In this document: positions 9,732 to 16,189 of the stretch, one piece after another
Layout: every line of letters starts with the position of its first letter
Numbering within the stretch: position 1 is the first letter of the stretch
NCBI GenBank assembly: GCA_031258255.1
Contig: JAIRNC010000083.1
Coordinates: 1 to 35,758, forward strand
Length of the DNA: 35,758 bases
Source of the DNA: Synergistaceae bacterium
GTDB taxonomy: Bacteria > Synergistota > Synergistia > Synergistales > Synergistaceae
Reading direction: 5' to 3'
Position numbers and translations under genes: made by a program
Notes under the pieces: model-generated
The model's database searches: none
What the model was told of the DNA's origin: nothing
What the model saw: only the letters and a program-made list of their open reading frames with translations

Positions 9732-10788
9732 CGCCAAAGCCCGTAATGAGTATTTCAGGGGCCCTGCGCCGCTGACTGAGGAGGTGGCCCGCATCGTTGA
9801 GCCGGACTGCCGGTCTGAGCGTCTGCTTGAGGTAAAGGGCCTTAAAAAATGGTTCCGCTCGGGGTCGAACGCGCTATCGCGTTCCACAGGCCATATCAGG
9901 GCGGTCGACGGGGTCGACATGACTGCTGACCGTGGCGAGACTGTGGCTTTAGTCGGCGAGTCCGGCTGCGGCAAGTCGACTTTGGGCCGCGCCATAGTCA
10001 GGCTCTTGGCCCCCACGTCCGGGAGCGTATGGTTTGACGGGGATGACTTGGCAGCCATGAATGGCGCCGCGCTTCAAAAAAAGAGGAGGGACATGCAGTT
10101 TATCTTTCAGGATCCGTTCGCCTCGCTCGACCCTAGGATGACCATCGGGGACGTCATAGGCGAGCCCTTGGACATACACAGGGCGTACAGGGACAGATCG
10201 GAGCGCGCGTCCAGGATAAAGGAGATCATGGAGACTGTGGGGCTCAATCCGGGCTATGCGTCCCGTTACGCTCACGAGTTCTCCGGAGGGCAGCGGCAGA
10301 GGATAGGCATAGCGCGGGCAATCGCGCTCAACCCCAAGATGATAGTCTGCGACGAGCCAGTCTCGGCGCTGGATGTCTCGATTCAGGCACAGATAATAAA
10401 TCTGCTGAAAAGCCTTCAAAAAAAGTTTGGAATGGCCTATATTTTTATATCGCACGATCTCAACGTCGTGCGGCATATTTCCGACAGGGTCAACGTCATG
10501 TATCTGGGCAAGTTCGTGGAGACGGCGTCCAAGCGAGACCTGTTCGAGGCGCCGAGCCACCCCTACACCAAGGCGCTCCTCTCCGCTATACCCATTTACG
10601 ACCCTAGGGTAAAGAGGGAGAAGATCTTGCTGAGAGGAGATCTCCCCAGCCCGGCTGATCCTCCGCCAGGATGTCATTTTCACACGCGATGCCCGGTTGT
10701 CACGGACATCTGCCGGGAGGTCGCGCCAGGGACGCGGGAAGTCGCGCGCGGGCATTTCTGCGCGTGCCATAGGGTGAAGGGGGAGTGA
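9724..10788 (+). CDS. dppF: Peptide ABC transporter ATP-binding protein DppF
   Basis: 354 aa, the second ATPase of the transporter. Walker A GESGCGKS (78-85), signature [14 protein letters not shown], Walker B MIVCDEP and the C-terminal [14 protein letters not shown] extension are present. The start at 9724 is chosen because GGGGAGGCGAGG lies just upstream and the ATG overlaps the dppD stop; an upstream in-frame ATG (9667) would overlap dppD by 65 bases without a ribosome site. About 30 residues precede the ABC domain, somewhat longer than usual. It closes the transporter operon. Confidence 0.95.
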   Translation: MSDAKARNEYFRGPAPLTEEVARIVEPDCRSERLLEVKGLKKWFRSGSNALSRSTGHIRAVDGVDMTADRGETVALVGESGCGKSTLGRAIVRLLAPTSGSVWFDGDDLAAMNGAALQKKRRDMQFIFQDPFASLDPRMTIGDVIGEPLDIHRAYRDRSERASRIKEIMETVGLNPGYASRYAHEFSGGQRQRIGIARAIALNPKMIVCDEPVSALDVSIQAQIINLLKSLQKKFGMAYIFISHDLNVVRHISDRVNVMYLGKFVETASKRDLFEAPSHPYTKALLSAIPIYDPRVKREKILLRGDLPSPADPPPGCHFHTRCPVVTDICREVAPGTREVARGHFCACHRVKGE

Positions 10789-10790
10789 CG

Positions 10791-10880
10791 ATGCGGGTGT
10801 ACATGTCAGTCGCCGCGCATTACTCGCTTGAAATCCGGTTCTCCACACCAGGGCACGCCAACCGCCGCTTCGACGTTTAA
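10791..10880 (+). pseudogene. Possible remnant of a second M55 D-aminopeptidase gene
   Basis: A 29-codon frame starting 3 bases after dppF with a strong GGGGAGTG ribosome site. It begins MRVYMSV, close to the start of M55 peptidases (the upstream paralogue begins MKIFISADMEG), then diverges and stops. The initiation region looks like that of a genuine downstream dpp gene, so this may be what is left of a duplicated dppA after deletion. It may equally be a small real ORF or a chance match of about six residues. A 7-bp inverted repeat (CTTCGAC 10868-10874, GTCGAAG 10898-10904) spans its stop, between two convergent genes. Confidence 0.3.
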
Positions 10881-10926
10881 CGAGTACAGGCAACGAAGTC
10901 GAAGGGACACAGGATAAGGGTTCTTG

Positions 10927-12042
10927 TCACACGTAGACGCGGGGCATCCTGTCGGTGAAGGAGACCGGGATCGCGCCGGTGGCGGTCGAGAGCTTTTCCG
11001 CGACCTCTGATATGGTGATCTCCTGGCCGCCCTGACGGCCGATGAGGACGACCTCGTCCCCGACTTTGGGATCCTCCAGGTGCGATATGTCGACGACGAA
11101 CTGATCCATGCAGATGCGGCCTCGTATGGGACAGCGCTTGCCCTGTATGAGGACGCATCCCTTGTTTGACAGCCCCCTGTCATAGCCATCGCCGTAGCCA
11201 GCCGGGATGATGGCCACCAGCTCCGGGCCGCTCGTCTTGTACGTCGAGCCGTAGCTTATTCCGGTGCCGGCGGGCAGCTCGCGCACGAGCCCTATGGCGC
11301 TCTTGATCTCGAAGCAAGGCTTTATCGGGATGGCGTCCCCGCACTCCGGGGCCGGTATGAGCCCGTGCAGTATGTGCCCGGGCCTCACGGCGTCCATGTA
11401 CATGTCCGACAGGTTGGCCAGCATTGCGCCGGAGTTGCAGCAGTGCGCCATCCTGACATGGATCCCGGCCCCCCTGATCTCTTTTGCGACTGACTCGAAG
11501 ATGGCGAACTGCTGCCGCGTCGGGGCGGTGTCCCCCTCGTCCGCTCTGGCGAAGTGCGTCATGATGCCCTCGAAATCTATCCCTGGGAGCGAGTGCAGAC
11601 GCCGGGCGGCGTCCAGTGCCTCCTCCCGTAAAAAGCCAACCCTGCCCATCCCCGTGTCCACCTTCAAGTGCGCCTTCGCAGGCCGTCCGATTTTTTGCGC
11701 TGCCCTGGACAGGGCTTTCGCCATTTTCATGTCGGTGATGACGGCGCTTATGCCCAGGCTGACGTAGGTCTCCGCCGCGTCATAGGGCGACGTGCCCATG
11801 ACCAGGATGCTGTCCGTGATGCCGGCCTCGCGGAGCGTGATGGCCTCGTCCGGCGTGGCCACAGCGAAGAAGTCCGCCCCCTCGTCCTTGAGCGTCCACG
11901 CGACAGGGACCGCGCCCATGCCGTAAGCGTTCGATTTGATCACCGCGATCACCTTCGCGCCGCCCGCGTTCTCGCGGATGGCGCGGAAATTATGCCTGTA
12001 ATTTTCGAGGGAGACTTCCATCATGGTCTGGCGCAGGTTCAT
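10927..12042 (-). CDS. alr: Alanine racemase
   Basis: 371 aa, fold-type III PLP enzyme interconverting L- and D-alanine. The PLP lysine is in VIKSNAYGMG and the second catalytic base, Tyr, in GISYGSTY. KVDTGMGRVGF, GRICMDQ and the C-terminal beta-domain VGDEVVLIGRQGG are conserved. Slight departures from the usual wording are YGMG instead of YGHG and CNSGA instead of ANSAA, so a broader amino-acid racemase is possible. ATG with GGGGGT 8 bases upstream. It converges on the dpp operon, whose D-aminopeptidase would release D-Ala. The enzyme may therefore serve D-Ala catabolism as well as cell-wall supply. A palindrome lies over its promoter (12106-12125). Confidence 0.94.
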   Translation of the reverse strand: MNLRQTMMEVSLENYRHNFRAIRENAGGAKVIAVIKSNAYGMGAVPVAWTLKDEGADFFAVATPDEAITLREAGITDSILVMGTSPYDAAETYVSLGISAVITDMKMAKALSRAAQKIGRPAKAHLKVDTGMGRVGFLREEALDAARRLHSLPGIDFEGIMTHFARADEGDTAPTRQQFAIFESVAKEIRGAGIHVRMAHCCNSGAMLANLSDMYMDAVRPGHILHGLIPAPECGDAIPIKPCFEIKSAIGLVRELPAGTGISYGSTYKTSGPELVAIIPAGYGDGYDRGLSNKGCVLIQGKRCPIRGRICMDQFVVDISHLEDPKVGDEVVLIGRQGGQEITISEVAEKLSTATGAIPVSFTDRMPRVYV

Positions 12043-12084
12043 CGTGCATACCCCCGGTATAAATATCTTGCGCTGCCAGTTACG

Positions 12085-12125
12085 ATTCTAACACAATCGG
12101 TGAAATTACGCAGTCCGGTGCGTAA
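12085..12125 (-). promoter_or_regulatory. alr promoter with perfect palindromic operator
   Basis: TTACGCA (12106-12112), six bases, then TGCGTAA (12119-12125) form a perfect two-fold repeat 64-83 bases upstream of the alr ATG. On the minus strand a TAGAAT -10 lies at 12090-12085, and the -35 position (17-base spacer) falls inside the palindrome with a poor match. A dimeric regulator bound here would contact or block the -35. No cognate regulator is identified in the window. Confidence 0.5.
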
Positions 12126-12158
12126 CTTACATAAAAAAATACCGTGGAAATTACTAAC

Positions 12159-12187
12159 TTGACAAGAATGAGATAAGTTAATAACAT
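12159..12187 (+). promoter_or_regulatory. Strong sigma-70-type promoter with no downstream ORF
   Basis: Perfect -35 TTGACA (12159-12164), exactly 17 bases, then TAACAT (12182-12187; five of six match TATAAT). It is among the best promoters in the window, yet no gene starts within the next 230 bases. Transcription should begin near 12194 and run to the terminator at 12329-12368. Confidence 0.65.
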
Positions 12188-12193
12188 TTGAAC

Positions 12194-12369
12194 AGCTAAA
12201 TCACATTTAACGTTTTAAAAAGCGTTGAGCGTGATGGAAAGGATTAATTTCGCCACAAACAGGTTTTTTAGAAAGGCCTGGTATCCCATCATACATCCGC
12301 ACAAATCTCCACGCACCAAGCACCTTTCACGGGGGGTAGGCTAAGCCGGAGCCCCTCGTTATTTTTTTG
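12194..12369 (+). ncRNA. Candidate small RNA or leader RNA of about 175 nt, class unknown
   Basis: Lies between the promoter at 12159-12187 and a rho-independent terminator at 12329-12368 and has no plausible reading frame. Hairpins that can be drawn by hand are 12209-12226 (AACG/CGTT with T/A pairs inside), 12234-12254 (TGGAAA with TTTCGCCA, one bulge) and 12260-12280 (nine pairs, CAGGTTTTT with AAAGGCCTG, two wobbles). A long-range GAAAGG/CCTTTC pairing (12237-12242 with 12323-12328) could enclose the last two. The size would suit 6S RNA or a riboswitch plus terminator, but I recognise no consensus. A separate -10-like TAGAAT after the terminator (12387-12392) hints that citX is transcribed independently, favouring a stand-alone RNA. 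Confidence 0.5.
12329..12368 (+). terminator. Rho-independent terminator of the candidate RNA
   Basis: ACGGGG (12329-12334) pairs with CCTCGT (12354-12359), including one G-T wobble. GGCT (12339-12342) pairs with AGCC (12350-12353) on top, with a seven-base loop. The stem is followed by TTATTTTTTT. This is the most convincing intrinsic terminator in the window. It lies about 60 bases upstream of citX in the same direction, so it ends an upstream transcript or acts as an attenuator. Confidence 0.75.
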
Positions 12370-12427
12370 TTTAGTCGCCGCTGTGATAGAATCCTATTAG
12401 GCAGATTTCGGGGCGGAGGTGGTTCCC

Positions 12428-12994
12428 ATGTCCTGCTTCGCGGGAAGCGAGCCCTCCTGGCGCAGCGAGCCGTCTGCGGATGGTTTGCGATCTCTCCTCA
12501 GGGCGAGGGAGGAGCGGGCGTGGCTCCAAAGGTACCTCTTGGACGCGTTTCCAGGGCCGGATCCGTGTTGCGTCGTCCAGATCTCGCTCAACATACCGGG
12601 CTGGCCTAAGAGTCTTCCTGGGGAGGAGCGGGCGCTGCGCGCCGGAGGCAGGTTTTTTTTGCTGGAGACGGACGACCTCGCGCGGCCGCAAGCGGGGTTC
12701 TCTCTCGTCAACGCCGCTGGCGCGGCGATTATCTGGTCATTGTCAGCGCCCTGCGGCGCGTTTTTAGTTAAGGAGAGGGCCGTCAGGGTGGAGGAGGGGC
12801 CCGAGTGGGGCAGGGTGATCGACATAGACGTGATCACAGGCTCTGGCCCGCTCTCGCGATCATCAGCCGGCATCGCCGCGCGGAGGTGTTTTTTCTGCGG
12901 CAACGAGGCCAAGGTGTGCGCCAGGACGCAAGCGCACCCTGCAAAGGAGCTGAGGGACGAGGCCGGACGCCTCATCCTCCTGGCATCTTCTTGA
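12428..12994 (+). CDS. citX: CitX-like holo-ACP synthase (phosphoribosyl-dephospho-CoA transferase)
   Basis: 188 aa, close to family length. CitX attaches the 2'-(5''-triphosphoribosyl)-3'-dephospho-CoA prosthetic group to the acyl carrier subunit of citrate lyase. Recognisable motifs are SLNIPG (53-58), GRVIDIDV (128-135), PLSRSSAG (141-148) and the terminal RRCFFCG-x4-VCARTQAH (152-170), the Cys-rich signature of CitX. The ATG at 12428 is chosen for GGAGGTGG seven bases upstream. No citC, citD, citE, citF or citG is adjacent, so either citrate lyase is encoded elsewhere or the protein modifies another carrier such as malonate decarboxylase ACP. A 91-base gap separates it from the aminotransferase gene. 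Confidence 0.8.
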   Translation: MSCFAGSEPSWRSEPSADGLRSLLRAREERAWLQRYLLDAFPGPDPCCVVQISLNIPGWPKSLPGEERALRAGGRFFLLETDDLARPQAGFSLVNAAGAAIIWSLSAPCGAFLVKERAVRVEEGPEWGRVIDIDVITGSGPLSRSSAGIAARRCFFCGNEAKVCARTQAHPAKELRDEAGRLILLASS

Positions 12995-13085
12995 GACGAC
13001 ATGAAAGTAATATACCCGAAAATATCGCGCCCATCGCGTGAGAATTATATGGTAGACCTGAATCAGGCTGAAAGGGGTTTTTAAA

Positions 13086-14228
13086 GTGACAATACCTTCA
13101 TTTGACCTCAAGCGCAATTACGCCCGTGTGGAGAGCGAGATCAAGGAGGCCATAGACCGGGTGCTGAGTTCGCAGCACTTCGTACTGGGGCCGGACGTCG
13201 CGGCATTCGAGTCAGAGGCCGCAGCGTACCTGGAGACGCCCTACGCGGTGGGGTGCGCGTCTGGGTCGGACGCGCTGGTGCTGGCGCTTATGGCGGCTGG
13301 CGTCGGCCCCGGGGACGAGGTGATAACGAGCCCGTTCAGTTTCTTCGCGACGGCGAGCTGCATAACCAGGCTCGGCGCGAAACCCGTGTTCGCCGACGTC
13401 GAGCCGGATTCTTACAATATTTCCATGGAGGGCGTCGCGCGCGCGGTTACCCCTAGGACGAAGGCGTTCATACCGGTGCATCTCTTCGGCCAGCTGTGCA
13501 AGATGGAGGAGGCGCCGGACGCGCTGAAAGATAAAAAAATAGCGCTGGTCGAGGACTGCGCCCAGGCGTTCGGCGCGCACAGGGTTCACGACGGCAAAAT
13601 CACGAGGGGCGGCGCCTGGGGCGGGTTCGGCTGTTTCTCGTTCTTCCCGACCAAGAACCTGGGGGCCTACGGCGACGCCGGCATGGTCACGTGCTTTAAT
13701 GAATCCGACGCCAAGGAGCTGTCGCGGCTCCGTGTGCACGGGGCGGCAGAGACGTACATCCACGAGGAGGTCGGGCTGAACAGCAGGCTGGACTCCATCC
13801 AGGCGGCTATCCTGCGCGTCCGCTTGAAGAAGATCGAGACGTGGACGGAGGAGCGTCGCGAGGTTGCCCGCCGTTACGGGCTGCTCTTCGCCGAGAGAGG
13901 GCTGGAGGGCCCGATCACGCCGCCATCAGAGACGCCGGGCAACAGGCACACTTACCATCAGTATGTCGTGAAAGCGGAGCGCAGGGACGAGCTTCAGAAA
14001 TTCCTGGCCGGGCGCGGCATAGTGACGCGCGTCTACTATCCCCTGCCGCTGCACCTCCAGCCTTGCTTCGCGTCAGCGGGGTACAAACAGGGGTCGCTGC
14101 CCGTCGCGGAGTCGCTGTGCGGCCAGGTGCTGGCGCTGCCCATGTTCCCAGAGCTGCTGTCGGAGGAACAAGAAGCCGTCGTGTCCGCGATGGCTGAGTT
14201 TTATGCCAATTTGAAATCAAGGGCCTGA
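13086..14228 (+). CDS. DegT/DnrJ/EryC1/StrS-family sugar aminotransferase
   Basis: 380 aa, PLP-dependent. The PLP lysine is Lys190 in FFPTKNLGAYGDAG, VEDCAQAFGA (155-164) holds the Asp that contacts the pyridine nitrogen, and the substrate loop SGSDALVLAL and C-terminal RVYYPLPLH are typical. Family members aminate keto-sugar nucleotides for surface polysaccharide or antibiotic sugars; the closest style is the WbpE/WlbC group acting on UDP-3-keto-GlcNAcA, but the substrate cannot be fixed here. The start is GTG with AAAGGGG 9 bases upstream. No glycosyltransferases or sugar-nucleotide enzymes are nearby, so the context is uninformative. It ends convergently with the oxidoreductase operon. Confidence 0.9.
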   Translation: MTIPSFDLKRNYARVESEIKEAIDRVLSSQHFVLGPDVAAFESEAAAYLETPYAVGCASGSDALVLALMAAGVGPGDEVITSPFSFFATASCITRLGAKPVFADVEPDSYNISMEGVARAVTPRTKAFIPVHLFGQLCKMEEAPDALKDKKIALVEDCAQAFGAHRVHDGKITRGGAWGGFGCFSFFPTKNLGAYGDAGMVTCFNESDAKELSRLRVHGAAETYIHEEVGLNSRLDSIQAAILRVRLKKIETWTEERREVARRYGLLFAERGLEGPITPPSETPGNRHTYHQYVVKAERRDELQKFLAGRGIVTRVYYPLPLHLQPCFASAGYKQGSLPVAESLCGQVLALPMFPELLSEEQEAVVSAMAEFYANLKSRA

Positions 14229-14262
14229 AGGGTAAAGATTTGAAGCCGCGCCAGAACTTCGT

Positions 14263-14294
14263 CAAGAGGGGTGCAGCAGCGCGTACCCCTCTTG
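14263..14294. terminator. Hairpin between convergent genes, possible bidirectional terminator
   Basis: Perfect 10-bp stem CAAGAGGGGT (14263-14272) with ACCCCTCTTG (14285-14294) and a 12-base loop, between the stops of the aminotransferase gene (plus) and the flavoprotein gene (minus). There is no T-run on either side, so it may work with Rho or merely stabilise 3' ends. Confidence 0.4.
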
Positions 14295-14347
14295 CGGCCT
14301 CTTGGTTGTGATTTGCCGCTGGTTTGCGAAGCGGGATCAGCCGGGAT

Positions 14348-15661
14348 TCATGACGCTCTTCGCGCCGGCGCGGCCGGGCCTCGCAGCCTGAGCACGCTGC
14401 CTCCGCGCGGATCCATTCGGGCCAGGATGTTTTGCCAGTCAGACCAGCCTCTCCACGCCGGTGAGCCGTGGTCGCAGTGGCCATTGCCGGGGTGCCTGGA
14501 TTTCACGAGAGCGTTTTTGAACGTCCCGGCCTCTGAAAAGAAGTCCAGCATGTTCGCGCCGCAGATCTCTCCATCCCTGTAGAAGACCTGCGCGAATCGT
14601 CCGCCCTCTTCCACGCTCTCGCAGCTGTCATAGCGATTGGTGTCTCCGATGCCGACGAAGTTCATATCCAGGAAGTGAACGATGTTGTGAGGCAGTTCAC
14701 CGGCGTATTCCATGTTCGCCCCGGCCATGTTGCAACCGGCGGTGTAGCCCTGCCGCCTGGCGTTGGAGAGGATGCCCACAATCTGTTGGACGCCGCTCGA
14801 CAGGTTCATCCCCTGAGATGCGTCCCCTGCCGCGTATATGCCCGGCGCGCTGCTCTCCATCCGACTATTCACCAGGACGCCCTGGCGCGTATCGATCTCG
14901 TCTCTGTCGATGAAATCGATATTTGCCCTCGCCCCCACGCATACCATGAGGATATCGGCATATAACGGCTCGCTGTCATCCTTGAAGAAAATCTCCAGGC
15001 CTTCCGAAGTCTCCACGGCCCTTGACACCTCCGTGGAGAAGCGGAGCGTTATGCCCATCCCTGCCAGGCGCTTCTCTATCATCCTGGAACAGTCAGGGTG
15101 CGCGGACAGCGGGAATATGCGGTCGGCCCTGTCAGCCAGCGCCACGCTCAGGCCTGCGCGGAAGAAGAGTTCCACCAGTTTCGCGCCGACCATGGATGCG
15201 CCGACGACCACCGCGCGCCGCGGTTTTTTCTCCATCGCGGATTTCAGCCTAACGGCGTCATCCACCGTCCTCATGACCATGACCCTGGGCGAGTCCATCC
15301 CATCGAAAGGCGGGATCAGCGGAGACGCGCCGCTTGCGATCAGGCATTTGTCGAAGCGCAGTATCCCGCCGTCCGACGTCCGGACGATCCGTTCCGCAGC
15401 TGAAAGGCTCACGGCGGGAGAGCGTCGGTGCAACCTCACGCCGTATCTGTCGAATACTTCATTCGAATCGCCACCAGGAAACATCGCGGAGTAGTCTATC
15501 AGGCCGGCTGCGTAGTAAGTCACGAGCATTGGGTTGTACGTCGGCAGATCATCAGGGGCAAGGACGTCAACCTCTCCGGTGAAGCCGCTTTTTCGCAGGC
15601 CGCGGCACGCCTCTGCCGCCGCCATGCCATTGCCTATGATCAAAACCACGTCCGGTCTCAT
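14348..15661 (-). CDS. FAD-dependent NAD(P)H oxidoreductase subunit (NirB/rubredoxin-reductase type)
   Basis: 437 aa. The N-terminal FAD-binding motif IIGNGMAAAEACRGL is followed by the family's PTYNPMLVTYYAAG segment. The central NAD(P)-binding motif is VVVGASMVGAKLVELF, and APGIYAAGDASQ is the second FAD contact. This is the class-I pyridine-nucleotide reductase fold seen in NirB N-termini and rubredoxin reductases; there is no redox-active Cys pair. It starts three bases after the ferredoxin stop without its own clear ribosome site, so translation is coupled. It probably passes electrons between NAD(P)H and the ferredoxin-like and molybdenum subunits. The last 45 residues are Arg/Pro/Gly-rich and unlike the family, perhaps a lineage tail or an eroded C-terminus. 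Confidence 0.85.
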   Translation of the reverse strand: MRPDVVLIIGNGMAAAEACRGLRKSGFTGEVDVLAPDDLPTYNPMLVTYYAAGLIDYSAMFPGGDSNEVFDRYGVRLHRRSPAVSLSAAERIVRTSDGGILRFDKCLIASGASPLIPPFDGMDSPRVMVMRTVDDAVRLKSAMEKKPRRAVVVGASMVGAKLVELFFRAGLSVALADRADRIFPLSAHPDCSRMIEKRLAGMGITLRFSTEVSRAVETSEGLEIFFKDDSEPLYADILMVCVGARANIDFIDRDEIDTRQGVLVNSRMESSAPGIYAAGDASQGMNLSSGVQQIVGILSNARRQGYTAGCNMAGANMEYAGELPHNIVHFLDMNFVGIGDTNRYDSCESVEEGGRFAQVFYRDGEICGANMLDFFSEAGTFKNALVKSRHPGNGHCDHGSPAWRGWSDWQNILARMDPRGGSVLRLRGPAAPARRAS

Positions 15662-15664
15662 GAA

Positions 15665-16189
15665 TCAGCGTGTTCTGGCGAACGCGCCGGCGAGTCCGTT
15701 CGCATACCTTGACTCCTTGTCGTCCTGCAACCTGTTTGGATCGCCGAAGTTCAGGGCGCCGAAGGCACAGGCCTTGACGCACGCCGGATCCATGCCGGCT
15801 TCCACCCTTCCCGCGCAGAGGTTGCATTTGAGCATCCTGTCGTCCGCGTCGTAGCGCGGCGTCCCAAAGGGGCAGGCCAGCGCGCAGCTATGGCACCCGA
15901 TGCAACGGTCTCTGTCGACTAGCGTAGCGCCGCTCCGTTCGTCTCTGTAGATCGCTCCAGTCGGGCAGGCTATGAGGCAGGGGCTGTCGTCGCAGTGCTG
16001 ACACCCCGCCGAAAGGTATTGTATTACCGCGTCCCGCTCGTCGGTGTACTCCATCTGGTAGATGCGGCGGCAGGACGTCTCCCCCCTCTCTGGAAGGAGG
16101 TCATTCTGATCCATGCAGGCCACGGCACACGCGCCGCAGCCAACGCAACGCTCCATGTCGACTATTATTGACTGATTTCTGGTCATCAT
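15665..16189 (-). CDS. Four-cluster [4Fe-4S] ferredoxin-like electron-transfer subunit (DmsB/HycB type)
   Basis: 174 aa with sixteen cysteines in four groups: 15/18/21/25, 63/66/71/75, 96/99/102/106 and 122/125/137/141. This is the layout of the electron-transfer subunits of DMSO-reductase-family enzymes. There is no signal or membrane anchor. Two adjacent ATG codons (16189, 16186) are possible; both overlap the stop of the molybdenum-subunit gene (ATGA), so the subunits are likely made in stoichiometric amounts. It should wire the molybdenum active site to the FAD/NAD(P) subunit encoded next. Confidence 0.93.
   Translation of the reverse strand: MMTRNQSIIVDMERCVGCGACAVACMDQNDLLPERGETSCRRIYQMEYTDERDAVIQYLSAGCQHCDDSPCLIACPTGAIYRDERSGATLVDRDRCIGCHSCALACPFGTPRYDADDRMLKCNLCAGRVEAGMDPACVKACAFGALNFGDPNRLQDDKESRYANGLAGAFARTR

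Noticed and set aside
12043-12430. 6S RNA, tmRNA, SRP RNA or T-box in the alr-citX spacer
   Set aside because: The size could fit 6S RNA, but no named consensus (T-box TGGNACCGCG, SRP GGAAG loop, tmRNA tag) is present, so it was left as an unknown RNA.
12371-13002. Minus-strand frames opposite citX
   Set aside because: They are antisense to a recognisable CitX with a clear ribosome site and contain no known motif.
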